DNA of 64,000 bases from Megascapheus bottae (Eukaryota; Chordata; Mammalia; Rodentia; Geomyidae), in assembly GCA_024803745.1 (NCBI GenBank), contig JANJXV010000016.1:42197001-42261000 (forward strand), read 5' to 3'. This document shows positions 49,650 to 62,070 of this stretch, piece after piece; position 1 is the first letter of the stretch; each line of letters opens with the position of its first letter. The translations under genes were made by a program, and so were the position numbers. Below the pieces are notes generated by a model that was not told the DNA's origin, ran no database searches, and saw only the letters and a list, made by a program, of their open reading frames with translations.

Positions 49650-50208
49650 CGCTGGACGGCTTTGTCGTGTCGGGACAGCCTGTGGCTGGTGGTGGGCACC
49701 TCGTCGAGCTCGTCCACGTCGCAGGCGTCCGTGGGGTCCTGGGAGTAGCTGTGTTTCATGACCAGGATGTTCCTCCGGGGCCCGGGCGGGAGGAGCGGCT
49801 TGGCGGGCTGGGTGGGCATCTCTGCCAGGATGGCCGCGTCTCTGGTGCTGAGGTTGCTGCGGCTGCCCTTCGCGCTGGACAGCTGGGATCCACAGTGATG
49901 GTCGTGAATGCATTTGGAAGACGACCTCCGCAGCTGATGGTAATGCTCAAAGTCATCGGCTCCCTCGGCAAAGTCTGCCGTGGCTCCCGTCCCTCTGAGG
50001 GTGCAGAGCTCATAGTGCGGAGGCTCAAACACCTCCTGGAAAGCGGTCTGCTCAAAGTCTGACTTCCTTGGGACGTATTTTTTACGAGGCTGTTTGATCT
50101 GGACAATGACAGAAATGATAATAAGGATGATCACAATGCAGGAAGTCACGCCAATGACAGTCCCACTGGTGTTGGTGAGCTGGTCCAGCAGGCTGGTTTT
50201 CCTCTTCT
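49650..50208 (-). CDS. NETO1: NETO1 exon: transmembrane segment and most of the cytoplasmic tail
   Basis: NETO1 is a single-pass membrane protein that modulates NMDA and kainate receptors. Minus-strand acceptor CCTGCAG precedes AG, which completes a Glu codon; 185 full codons follow, and the exon ends CG before GTCAGT. It encodes the juxtamembrane [10 protein letters not shown], a ~22-residue hydrophobic span ([20 protein letters not shown]) and the cytoplasmic tail with [45 protein letters not shown] and [11 protein letters not shown]. These blocks match NETO1 rather than NETO2. The 49.65-49.9 kb part is GC-rich with extra Pro and Gly codons compared with my memory of human. Length keeps the frame. 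Confidence 0.96.
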
Positions 50209-51800
50209 CTGCAGGCAGGAGAGTGGAGACGACAGACAGACAGAACAGAACGAGAAACAACCCACCACGCGTTAATATCATGGTCACAAAGTACGCACAA
50301 AACTCTAACTAGGCGCGGCACAGAAGCCTCGCGGGCTTACGGGCACATAGAGGAATCGTTGAAAGTGCTCCTTTTTCCCAAGGGCCCTGTGTCTTCTCTT
50401 TGTTAAGTTATCCTATTGCCCAGAACCCCCACCATAAATAAGTATATGTGCATGTACAGTGTGATTGCATAAACACATGTAGGGGTACATGCATATATAA
50501 GATAAAAAACATGACAGATGGGAATAAACTGGCCATTTTGTAAGTGGTACATTACTTGCTTCTCTCAGTTATAAGGAAATACAGCCTGTCCATTCCTAGG
50601 GACGGGAATATGTCATGCTCTACTCATGCCCAGTTCGGTAACAGTGCTGGGGCAGTGTGTTTCAGGTTGACGTAACAGCGTAGAATGTTATTGTACCAAC
50701 CACATCCTGAATCTGACTTGAACAGAGTCATTCTGGAATGGGGGTTGAGGGGTTGCATGGATGCTTTCCCAAATTAAGTTGCCAAAAATGGCAAAAACAA
50801 AATTACTGAGGAGAGTTAACCAAGTCTGGTGGAACTCTGGTAAATGTCATGTGAGGATGTAGCAGTGGTGTAGTTAAGATGAGAATAGCTGTTAGATTCC
50901 TTGATGGACAGACTGGCTCCCCTCTGCTCCTAAGTGCTCTGCAGCCAGCCCAAAGACAACTACACAGATGCCTTCTACAGATGCAGAAGGAGAACAGGCA
51001 TTCTGTCTAAAGAAGAACAGAAAAAAACATGCCTAGTATCAGAAAGCAGATGAAGATCTCAAAATCAACTCTAGATAAAACAATCCTTGTCAGATAAGCA
51101 GCTGATGTAGTGTCCATAGAGGCAGAAGACAACCTCTTCAAACTTGTAAGAAAATGCAACCCAACAAGAAAACCCATAGAGCCACAACACAATACCCAGT
51201 GAAACAGGAAGTCCCTGCAGGTCCCACAGCCCAAATCCCTTAAAACAGAAATCATCACCCAACAACAAATACATCTGGGTCAAAAACTCCAATATCAAGA
51301 GAAACAAGGGTTGAAATGGAAATGATGGCACAGTCCAATAAACAAAAGTGAAGAAGCCAATGCTAGAAGGTCATCTTTAAAACATGGAAAGAAGCCCTGT
51401 AAGTAGCCTGAGATGGTTACATCTCTGTACAAAAAAAAATAAAAGATTTTAAGCAAAATAACTACTGCCAATGAACGCAAGTGTGAGTAAATGTGATAGT
51501 AAGATGCAAATTTCATCTTCATTCTTCACTTATTTTTGAAAGTATTATATTACATAATTGACTGTTGGGGTGTAGCTTACAGAAATGTAATGCATGGGTG
51601 TAATATAAGTGAGGTTCATGGGAGCTGGGTTTCATGGAGAGAGACAAGAACAGGGGGCAATGCTAACTCACCAAGGCAAAGGGAACCAGAAATCTCATAA
51701 AAATAGCTGTATAACCAAAAATGGCAAGTATCTCTCAACATCTTTAAAATGAAGGTGTTACCCCATAAAGGTATAATATTGAGATAGAATAAGAAAATAG

Positions 51801-52016
51801 AGGTTGGGAGTTTGGCCTAGTGGTAGAATGTTTGCTCAGCATGCACAAAGCCCTGGATTTCCTTCCTTGGTACCACACACAGAGACAAATCTGGAAGTGG
51901 TGGTGTGTGTGGCTGAAGTGGTAGAGTGCTAGTTTTGAGCAAAAGGTGCTCAAGGGCAGTGCCCAGGCCCTGAATTCAAGCCCCAGGACTGGCAAAAATA
52001 AATAAAAGAATAAAAA
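51801..52016 (+). repeat. tRNA-head composite SINE in a NETO1 intron
   Basis: 'TTTGGCCTAGTGGTAGAATG' A box, 'TTCCTTGGTACCACACACAG', right monomer 'AAGTGGTAGAGTGCTAG' and 'GGCAGTGCCCAGGCCCTGAA', then an A-rich tail. It is antisense to NETO1. Confidence 0.87.
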
Positions 52017-52189
52017 TATAAGAGAGAATACAGGTATGTAAGAATGATATTTCAATATCTCTCTAGAACTCAGTATAAACATAAAATATATCCTGAGAAA
52101 TACAGGTTGTTGTGAGCCTTGAAGCAAGCCAAAGCATGGGAAAAAAAACACTGAAAAATAAAGATGCTAGAGTAGAATATATTCATCCA

Positions 52190-52640
52190 TTGCAAGATGT
52201 AATAAAAGATGACAAGAAAAAAAATGAAACGTAAGGATAATGGTGGATTTATAAGCTCAGCTCGATCAATAACAGTATTAAATATGAATAAACAGCTAGA
52301 TGGTTATTAGACTAGATAAGAAATACATTCTAAGTCTACACTGTCTACAAAGATTTTTCTAAAAAAAAAAGATTTTTCTATCGGAAGCACAGAAAGACGG
52401 CAGGAACAGGATGCCGTTTTCAATATTGAGATCTGAGTGGCTAATTTCCAATGAAACACTATAGGAACACGGGTTTTACCAAAGTGTGTCATCTTAGGAT
52501 GATAAAAGAGTGAGTCCATCAGGAAGAGAGACTGATTATAAACTCGGAGCTGGCAACCAAGTGTAAAGAACCCTGATAAAGAAATTCTGTGCATGCAAGG
52601 GGGGAAGTAGAAATGCAAATAAGGTATTTGAAAGTGTAAC
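52190..52640 (+). mobile_element. Diverged LINE-1 ORF2 fragment
   Basis: 'TAACAGTATTAAATATGAAT', 'CACTGTCTACAAAGATTTTT' and 'GATAAAAGAGTGAGTCCATC' followed by 'AGGAAGAGAGACTGATTATA' resemble conserved L1 ORF2 stretches. Heavily mutated. A local duplication of AAGATTTTTCTA lies at 52349-52380. Confidence 0.5.
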
Positions 52641-53393
52641 ATCCTCTTTGCAGTAAGGTATAAAAGATTTGAGAAATTACAAAGAAGTAGCTAGAGCTGA
52701 AAGAGCCCCGTGCTCTGACCCTCTGCCAGTGTGGGGAAATGCACACGCGTTCAGCGCACAAGAGCGTCCTTCTAGCGCCCTGCACCCCACGCTGAATGTT
52801 GTCACGAGCCTCAGTGAGTGAAAAGTGACCAGGGGCCATCACCAGAAGTGGTGTGTCCAACCCTCACGAGAAGACGGCAGAGAAAGTGACCTCCATCTCC
52901 GGCCTGGTAAACTGTCCGCTGCTCTTCTCGTGCTTCTCTCCACAGAAGGCATTCTGCCACAGAATCCCGCACGGCAAGCAGAGAAGAACTGTGTCCCTGT
53001 CCCTTCGGTGCCTGTCCAGACCATTTAATACTGAACACCAGTCCATGTCCTACTTGGAACTTAATTACGTACAGCAGAACCAAAGCAAGGAAGCTCTCAA
53101 AGTGAACTTGGAGCTTCAACTGGAGGGGCTGGGAGGCGCTGGAGCCCTTTTCCATGGGAAAGAGGAACCAGCATTGAAGAGCAGAAGCACTAGAAAGCAC
53201 AACCTCCTGCCAACCGCTTCCACCCCTACTGTGTTGTCCAAGTGGACATTTGCTGGAGTGAGACCTGCAGCCCTGGGTGGTCCTAAGAGCAACCTGGCCC
53301 ACGGCCACATGCCCGGGTTCTCATGACACCCACAGGTCACCGGAGTCCAGAGCCTGCTGGTGAGTGAGGTTGGGCGAGGGAACGTGTTTGAGC

Positions 53394-53407
53394 GGGGGGG
53401 GGGGGGG
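53394..53407 (+). repeat. G14 homopolymer
   Basis: A run of 14 G in the NETO1 intron, C14 in the transcript sense. Prone to length change and sequencing error. Confidence 0.9.
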
Positions 53408-53490
53408 TCCAGGCGCAGGGACCCCAGGGCCCAGGGCTTTCCCTGCACCACAGGGGACTGTGCACAGGTCAAGGGCAGGCGGGTCATTAC

Positions 53491-53604
53491 CTTTACAGTG
53501 GTTTTCATCCCACGGATACACACAGTTCTGGAGCCCATTGCACACCAGCGTGTTGTTGATGCACATGTTGCTGTGACAGAAGAAGGTGTTGCCTTCGCAA
53601 GGAG
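53491..53604 (-). CDS. NETO1: NETO1 exon: LDL-receptor class A domain
   Basis: Minus-strand acceptor GGATTTCAG precedes CT, completing a codon begun upstream (C|CT gives the expected Pro). Then come 37 codons from [17 protein letters not shown] to WDENHCK and a final G before GTAATG. The G joins AG of the next exon to make Glu, so phases agree. The six cysteines and the acidic DENH end are the LDLa signature; such modules bind calcium and fold outside the cell between the CUB domains and the membrane. The sequence fits NETO1 ([10 protein letters not shown]) better than NETO2. Length 114 bp. Confidence 0.96.
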
Positions 53605-54507
53605 CTGAAATCCAGAACAAGACAGACAAAACTGTGTCTCAGGCTCGGCAGGAAGCCATTCCCCAGGCACCAAGATCCAAAGGAGCATTGGCTACTGAGT
53701 TGGACAGAGAGCCCCGGGACTGTCCCCAGGGGTGGCTTGCCGGGTGGGGGTCAGGGGTGAGAACCCACCGGCTCCTTAGCTGCACAGGGGCTGCATTTTG
53801 TTTTTCAGTTGTGATGTTCACGTCACAAAAAAACGCATGTGCTGATGGAAACGAACCCCGCAGTTATACATGCGACAAGGAGGACACATTTTGTTCCTCT
53901 GTGTGTATCAAAACACTGAATGGGAACACTGGAATAATTCTGAAGAATGAATGCCAAATAGAGCTAGAAATAAAACACATAAAAGACCCTTACAACCTCA
54001 TGCAATCTCTCACACACACACACGCACACACGCACCATGGAAATCCAAAACCAATGGAAAATTAGCCCTAGATAGCCTAAGAAAATATGTATTATGTCAC
54101 AGAAATTTAGCGTATTTGCAGTGATTTGACGACTTTGTTTACGTGTGTTTTCTACCATGCAGTAAGCATACATAATGACTAGATGACAAGTTACATCACC
54201 TATACGTTACTGGGAGATAAAAACTGAAGGACCTGCACAAGGTCACAAAATCTAGCTAGATGAGACTGTGTTTACAGTAAACACAGCACAGCAAATAAGA
54301 TTTTCTTATCAGGAAAATGCCATTCGTTTCTTCAGAACAGCAATAACTATATATATCATTTGCCCAATAGAACTATTGTGGATTGCAGTTTACAGAAATG
54401 TTTTAAAGCTGATTTCTGTTTTTTTTTTAATCATCTTACTCACAGCACAGAACTCACAAAATGTAATTTGGGGTATTTAGATACTTTAGTAATAGCTGTG
54501 AAATCCT

Positions 54508-54838
54508 TTTTTTTTTTTTTTTTTGGTTGTTTGTTTTTTTGATGCTGGTCTTGGATGAACTCAGGGACTGTGCACTGTTCCTGAATTTCTTTTGTTCAAG
54601 GTTAGTCCTCTAGTCCTCTACCACTTTATTTTTTGTTTGTTTGTTTGTTTGTTTTTGCCAGTCCTGGGCTTGAGCTCAGGGCCTGAGCACTGTCCTTGGA
54701 CTTTCTCAAGGCTACAGCTCTACCACTTGAGCCTCAGCACCACTTCCGGCTTTTTTCTATATGTGGTACCGAGGAATCAAACCCGGGTCTTCATGCATGC
54801 TAGACAAGCACTTTAACCACTAGGCCAAACTCCCGGCT
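54508..54838 (-). repeat. Nested pair of antisense composite SINEs
   Basis: An older element (54508-54628: T-run, then 'GATGAACTCAGGGACTGTGC') is cut after 'CCTCTACCACTT'. A younger near-complete copy (54630-54838) follows, with a (TTTG)n tail and 'GCCAGTCCTGGGCTTGAGCT' to 'CACTAGGCCAAACTCCCGGC'. The older copy's head is missing, so this may be insertion plus loss or targeting of the older tail region. Confidence 0.8.
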
Positions 54839-56146
54839 GTGAAATCCTTTTTACATATGGGCACCCTAGAAAAATGTATACTATAAAATAATCATGCTGA
54901 TTCATCCATCAAGTATGATTATTAAAGGATCAATATCGCCCAAACCTGCTGTCACAATGATATTTCATTTTGTGTAACCATATGCCGTGAATATTTGAGG
55001 ACACTGGTGTACTGCCTCTGCTGTTATTAGAAATGTTCAGAACAGTACTTTCCATATGAAACTGAGTGCATGTGACACTCTTCAAGGAACCCAGTTTGGA
55101 CACGGAGAAGGGAAACCCTGACCATCTAAACTACACAAAGGCAGAGCTCACTCAACCAGCACGGTTCTTCCCCCAGCTGATAAAAACAGTGGCTTCTTCT
55201 CTGGTCATGTTCTCAAGTGTTTCGTTAGGCAGTAAAACAACATGAAGTCAGTTTGAAAATATACAGATAATTTGAGATAAGTCATTTGGAAAAGTGTCAC
55301 ACTTGACACTTCATTGACTTATCGATTTGTTCAGAGCAAACTATTATGATGTAAAATTTAATGATCTATTATCGTGAAAATCTGCTGTTCAGTATGGAAC
55401 TAAATTTGAACTTCTGTAGCCAGCCATAATGGCTTTAGCAAAACGGACATGGTTGGTTAAGCAGATAATGAATATTGTCAACTTTGTGCACAGAGTATCA
55501 AGGAGTTTGCAGTAAATAGACTGCACTACTGCAAAATGCTTTGATGAAAAACAGTACTTAATGAATGGTTGTAGATGTGAAAATGTATTTATCCATCAAG
55601 AGAGGAATGTTTTAAAAAGGCACAGATATTTCTTGACCACCCATGATGTTTCAGAAATGGTCATTACTAAATAGCATGGCTTATTTAAAAACTGTTTTCA
55701 TGATTAAAGTTTATTTATTAGTTATCAGGATCATAACTTTAACTAGACACCATGTATTTTTATTCAGTACATTTGTCAGCATTAATTTTTTATTTTTGTA
55801 AGTAATTCCTTTATTTTTTATTAAAGAATCTATTAACATTGATTTCTACATCGTATTTCATAATTTTAAACATATAACAGGAACTTGGAGTGAAATCCCA
55901 TAGTGTGATTTTGGTTCTGCTGTTTAGTAATTATGAGCCCTCAGACTATTGCTTATTAGTGGATTATATGAATGCAACAAGTAATGCAGGAATGCCAATA
56001 AATTTGATCCATGATGTTCGCTTCTCATTATTAAAACAATATGCATAGGTGCATACTAATTTTTTAGCCTAGGTTATGCTTCCAAACTTTTCTCCTCTAT
56101 GTTAGTTGATTCTTGAGAATATTTAGACAAGTGGCAAGCACTAGAA

Positions 56147-56147
<1 letters not shown>

Positions 56148-56176
<29 letters not shown>
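56148..56176 (+). repeat. (AC)n microsatellite
   Basis: About 14 AC units. Confidence 0.95.
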
Positions 56177-56177
<1 letters not shown>

Positions 56178-58977
56178 TAATACTTCAGTGAAATCAAGTA
56201 CACTTTTGTGGCTAAACACAGACCTACAACATGTCACACATGGACAGAAGAAATTTTGTCCTAGAGACACTACTACTGTATTCTGTTATTGTATGTATGA
56301 TCATTTCACTCATAAATTTAAATATGTACCAGGCCATCAGATACACTCATTTTCCTCTTTCTGGAGAATGAAATGACACACTGCCTCCCAAATCAAGCCA
56401 GCCTCCTTACAGCTTTGCCTGGGACTCAGGGGACACCTGTACGTGCCCAGGACAGACAAGGCTAGCAAAATCCCCAGTGCTCTTCGAGGCAGGAAGTTGT
56501 GTTGTTTGCGTCCTGAAACTCTCTGCATTTTGTGCAGAATGAAAAGCTTAGAGATACTGTGTGGCAACTCCCCTCCCCTCCCGACCTGTCTACATACTTT
56601 TAATTCAAATAAGTTTAATTCTACTTATGTAACATCTTATAGACAAGGTAAAACAACCATAAGCCTGGAAAATATTACCCTAGACATGAAAAATATCATT
56701 GTAAGGATAAAAAAATCTCCATCCTTAAGGTAGTATAGAATATTTGGGGAATTTAAGATGCAAATTTTGATTCAAAATGAGGGTATACATTATTCAAAAG
56801 TAAAATTCTTAAAGCATAACACTATGAAAAATTTAACAGAAAAAAATACAAAACCCAAGTAGGCAATGGGCACTTCTGGGGTTTACTCAAGGTACAGTGC
56901 TATATATTTACGCTAATCATTTTCCTTGTGTATGCTAGACTTACATGTGTACATATACATCCACAGGCTTAATTAGAGAAATATAAATTTTCATGAAAAG
57001 AAAAACAAGCATTAAACAAAACATTCAATTTTATACTTCACAGTTTTAAACCAAGTGATAATTTTTGTATACCTTTATTTTGTCATATTTAAAATAGTGA
57101 ATGTAAAATCTATTTTCCTGGATGCTGCCTCACTGAACTTTTGTTTTTGAATACTGTTGTTCTCATGCTGACCAGAAGGGGGCAGGCGTCTATCAGCTTT
57201 CATGGAAACACATTAAGGTTTGATAATGTGTTTATTAAACTCTGTACCTACATTTCACCAACTTTTTAAACACATTAATTAGTAGGAGACAACAAGATAA
57301 TTTTGAGTGTATTTCATTTACATAGGAGAGGACAAAAGGAAGTCTGAAAGTCACAAGCCTTGGTATCATTATATCAAAGCGACTATGGATTAACTGTGCT
57401 TTGCAGGGTCAGTTTTGATTCTCTAATAATGAGATTTTAATTTCTTAATAGCTATTTTAGATCTGCAGAAACTACTGTTCATTCTAGGGGGATCTTTCTA
57501 TTAAAAAAAAGAAACAACAACAACAACCAGAAGTCCATTCAATCTTCTCCCTGAAACACAGCTAGGCCCAACACTTGGGTTTGTGGGTATGTACATTCCA
57601 GCTGGAGGCCCTCACCACAGGAACCACAGCGTGTACCAGAAGGGAGAGGTTGGATAGTATGTTCTTGGGACATCAGTAACTCAGCCTGGCCTCCGCCTGC
57701 CAGCATTCCTAACACACACTGCCTTTGCTGCTGGCTCCCCTGGTTCTCTTCTGTTAACTCCTAGGATCGGAGCCTTCTCCCATTTCCTCTCAGCTCCTCA
57801 TCTGCTAATAAAGGAACAGCCTCCCCACCCCAGGACCTAAGAGCCCCTCCCTGATGGGGCCCTACTCACTCCTGTGCGCCTCCTACCTCCGCTTTGCAAT
57901 GACAATTCTTCATCAGGTCCTCAACCACTGCTTTGAAAGGCACAGGGACCTGACAAGAGCAGAAATGACTCGGGCTTTGTTTGCCTCTTCCTCCTTTACT
58001 TCTAGGGTTTACCTTTGATCCGCCTTTCTGATCTTCAGGAGTAAATGAAACACACATCCACACATCGTTAAGCACGACCTGGGACTGCACGGCAGGACAC
58101 GCTAGTGCTCTTTCCTTCAAGGTAGGTGTCTGCGGTAATTCTTCTGTTGGCTCCGGTCCAGTTCTGTCATCACAGTTCTCTCCACCTTCCCTTCTCTGTT
58201 TCCTGGGTGGCCTCTGCTGGGTGCTGACCCCAGGCCTTTGACTTGGGCGCATCCTCCCCCCCAAACCATTTTTCTGATAACTCAACTTTCCATGAACATT
58301 CAAATTCCCACCTAGCCTCTGCATGGGGAACTGTGGTATTAGAGAATACTAGGATTGGGTTTGCCCAGCAGAGGAGCAGCCTTCAACAGCTCAGCGCCTT
58401 TCTTCCCTCGGCACCAGCGGGCAAACCGTTATTTCATGGGGTCCGCAGAGAGACTGCGTTCACTGGCTGCTGCCACCAGAAGTGTGGAGGTCAGAAAGCA
58501 GAAATGAGGCGAACCCTCCAAATCCATCGCACTCCACAGTCCTCTCCGTAGGCAAGGATTCCCAGGTGCTGGGAACCATCTCTTCTGGCTCTGATGTGGC
58601 TCACCCACCCCCTCCTGTTTTCCCCACAAGTACTCGTGTGGCTCATTTTGGGCTTGGTTTTTATTTTAAGGATTTGACCCTTTCCCTGGATAAATAACCA
58701 ACAGAAGATTTCTTTTTTTCATTTGAGAAGCTGGATTTAAGAATAAAAAATAATTAACACTACATACGTGTACAGAGTGGCTACCATTATACAGCCAGGT
58801 TTTGAGTACAATGATTCTCAGTCAATGTCATCTCTTTCTTCCCTCTCCATTCCCCCTTCCTATTCTTACCCTCAGTTACACAGACTGGATTTAAAATGTA
58901 TAGCTTGGTGCTTCCTGTCATTGTGGTTATGATATTCTAATGACAGTTAAAAGGAAGGCTAAAGTACAAATGTAAAA

Positions 58978-59217
58978 TATAGCTGGGTGCCAGTGTCTTA
59001 CCACCACAATCCTTGCTACTGAGGAGGTTGAGATCTGGGGATGTCAGTGCCCAGATTGGAAAGTCCATGAGATTCTTTTCTCCAACTAACAAAACACCAA
59101 AACAGGAGCTATGGCTCAAGTGGTAGTCCTAACTTTGAGCACAGAGGCTCAGGACAGAGCCTATACCCTTAGTTCAATCCGCAGGGCTGCGCATATACTG
59201 AGCTGTGCACAAGAAAT
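58978..59217 (+). repeat. Composite SINE, B1-like head
   Basis: 'AGCTGGGTGCCAGTGTCTTA', 'CTTGCTACTGAGGAGGTTGA', linker 'CCAACTAACAAAACACCAAA', then 'GCTATGGCTCAAGTGGTAGT' and 'AGTTCAATCCGCAGGGCTGC'. Moderately diverged. Confidence 0.72.
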
Positions 59218-60680
59218 ACTTTTTTCCCAAAATAAATGGAAAATCTTCTCTACCACCTCATTTTGAGTTAAGATGGCCCTGAGAATATGCAATTAGAAGA
59301 AATGACATCTTACTTGAAAAATGATGACCAAATAGAGGCCAAGAATAGATTTTTTTTTACATTTTTTCTTCCTGTCCTTTATCATCTTCATATTTGTTTG
59401 GAAAAATCAATGATTGTCTCTAAAACTTTCTGTTCCAATGTGACTACGTTATCAGTCAAAAAAAACCCTCTCAACATCATCAAAGAGAAGCCTATCGTAA
59501 TCATCTTTGTTCGAATATAAGGGAGTGTGCTCACAAAATTTCAAGTGAATCTCACATATGAATAGCAGATACTTCTCCAATGTGGGGCCAAGATTTCCAA
59601 TTCACACTGCTCTAAATGATAATAGATACAGAAAGAGAAAAGCATTTTCATCTGAAAACTATATTCTATATTAGAGACAATTTTCTTCTTCTTATATGGT
59701 GTCAACCTCACCATAAAGTATTTATTTTCTTTTCAGTCCAGTAATGTACTATCTATGTTGTGCTATCATTATATCTGCCTGGACTCAACTGCCCAATGGC
59801 TTTGCATCACATACCAATAGACATTAAAATCATAACAAACAATGCCATATTGCTTCTGAAAGCTGGTTATTTTTATGCACTGGACATGTGGTCTGGGTTT
59901 GTTTCTATGACTGATTTATGTAAGTCTGCGACAGTTGGTTAGTTTACACACATTATTCTTCTAAAGGTACAATATTTGGCCTCACTGTGGAACATGCCAA
60001 GTTTGCCAGAAAGCAAACTTCAAGTAAATAAAGATGAATGCCAACCGTGAACACATCCCATTGCCTCAAGTTTCTGATTCTTCTTCAGATCCTAATGGCT
60101 CAAGATAATAGCTCTCACTGTATAGCACATAATTTTGGTAACAGCTGTCAAGCTACAGTTGCTGCAAAATCAGAATCAGAATGACTTGATACACATTATC
60201 CCCAAGCATCCTGCCAAGACTTATAGCTTCACGGCCATGGGTCCCTTTCAGAGCAATACTTTGCCAAAGGCATCACTGCTCTAAAACTTTCCACACTATT
60301 TGCTGTTAGGATATGAGTAGATACAGAATTTATTCAAATTAGGACAATTATGTTGCTTTATAAATGGAGCAATTTAACTTGAAGTATTATATCAACTTAA
60401 CTATTTCAATAAGCTATGCGCCTATGCACATGAAACCTCATGACTAGCTCAAGGTTTTTCCTCATGGTACAAGTGCAATTGGGGAAAAGTCTGAAAAGAA
60501 GAAAGAAAGGCAATATTATGAACCACTATGTTGGGTTGAAACCCAACGGTAGTAATAATAAAGAAAAATGTACAAATATAAATAGAATACTGAGAAGTTA
60601 TTTGGATCAAGATGCATTGTATTTAGAAACTGACATATTGAATTGAAATACCTTTGGACAACTCTCTTTCTTTTTTTAAA

Positions 60681-60750
60681 GGGAGGAAGGAATGAAGGAA
60701 CGAAGGAAGGAGGGAGGGGAAGGAGGGAGGGAGGGAGGGAGAGAGGGAGG
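60681..60750 (+). repeat. (GGAA/GGGA)n purine tract
   Basis: Imperfect GGAA then GGGA repeats, purine on the + strand. Confidence 0.93.
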
Positions 60751-60796
60751 ACAGGAGAAAACTTATAAAGATACACAATTGTTAAGTGAATAACAT

Positions 60797-60974
60797 TTTT
60801 TGCAAGTCCCAGTAACTGAACTCAGGGCCTGAGCATTGTCCTTGGGTTTTCCTCAAGGCTAGTGCTCTACTACTTGAGCCACAGCACCACTTCCAGCTTT
60901 TTTTCGAGGAATCGAACCCCAGTCTTTGTGCATGCTAGGCATGTGCTCTACTACTAGGTCAAACTCTCAGCCAT
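60797..60974 (-). repeat. tRNA-head composite SINE, antisense
   Basis: 'AACTGAACTCAGGGCCTGAG', 'CACAGCACCACTTCCAGCTT', 'GAGGAATCGAACCCC' and 'CTCTACTACTAGGTCAAACT'. A short linker deletion precedes the B-box part. Confidence 0.87.
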
Positions 60975-61849
60975 GAATAACATTTTAAAAGAAAGAGATG
61001 GAGAGAGGAAATAGGGTAGGAAAGAACAGAGAAAAGAGAGGGAAAAGAAAGCCAGGGTTATCCTGGAAGATAACAACATTTTGCATATTTTCCCTTTCCT
61101 GCATAGTGAAATTGTACTTGAGCATAAAAAGTATTAGGTAACAAAATTCCAAAATGTAATTTCTCTATCAGATAGATATAATATTGGATGTCTTGTACTG
61201 GCTGTTCCCTCATTAACAGATAGAAACATTGCAAACTTTCCCTGCCTTCTTTCAGTGTCTCCCATTTTCTGGAAAAGAGATTGAGCACTGTAGTCCAGGC
61301 AATGCAATTAAGAAAGTGATGCTGCATATACATTGGCAAGTATTCATCATTCAACTAAATCATCTGTTTAAACAGTAAAATACTCATTTTTACAAATGGC
61401 TAATTTGTGAGTCTATTTCTGCAAATGTTTAAAATTTTTAAAATAAAATTCCCAATGCATCAATATTTGCCAAAATTACAGATACGTCTTTATGAAATAT
61501 CCCCACCTTGCATTTGTTTCTTTTAACAACAAAAAATGGTAAGTCAGAAGAATAAGTTCTTTAAACAGCAGAATACTTATTCATCAAAAATTAGAAACAA
61601 AGACGTGTTTAGATGTACCATTATGGTTCACATTGTGTATCTCAGGCAAAAGCAAATGAGTCATGTCATCCATGTCAATATGTAAAGAATATATGTATGT
61701 TCCTACAACCACTTAACTAGTTCTTTAAGCTAGCAATTTTCCATTTTGCCTCCATTACTTTAAACATATCTATTACAAATATGTATTTCTAGAAGTGAGA
61801 CTGTTAAGATTAAAAAAATTGAAGCCTCAACTCTGTCTTCACCATTTTA

Positions 61850-62070
61850 GGTTTTTGTCCCCCCGCACCATGGGTGGTAAAGGATCTTGAATTGAGGATC
61901 CCCAACCTTTCTCTTTCTGTTTCCACCACCCCCACCTTCCCCTGGCCCTCAGAGCTGCCACACATTTGCTTCTGGCTTTTTGCTAGTCAATTGGAGAAGA
62001 GATCTTAGGAATATTTCTGCCTAGAATAGCTTAGAACTGGGATCCTAAGATTACAGCACTGCCCAGCTTC
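61850..62070 (-). repeat. Decayed composite SINE, antisense (tentative)
   Basis: 'TTTGCTTCTGGCTTTTTGCT' and 'GGGATCCTAAGATTACAGCA' resemble linker and head complements; the rest is too diverged to align by eye. Confidence 0.4.

Larger units (their letters stand above)
50209..53490 (-). other. NETO1: NETO1 intron between LDLa and transmembrane exons
   Basis: A 3,282-bp intron. It contains a SINE (51801-52016), an L1 fragment (52190-52640) and a 14-base G run at 53394-53407 roughly 85 bp from the donor. An unidentified stretch at 51000-51530 looks repeat-like, but I cannot name it. Confidence 0.9.

Noticed and set aside
48978..49913. Long proline/serine/leucine frames (up to 311 codons) across the GGA tract
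   Set aside because: Triplet repeats remove stop codons in several registers; part overlaps the NETO1 exon in the wrong frame.
50209..50287. Methionine-led extension upstream of the NETO1 transmembrane exon
   Set aside because: This is intron sequence. The CTGCAG acceptor and the phase match with the LDLa exon place the exon start at 50208.
57866..58324. 152-codon frame on the - strand, inside the presumed NETO1 intron
   Set aside because: Does not resemble CUB sequence or any family I know, and no paired splice sites are evident; sits in locally GC-richer DNA where stops are rare.
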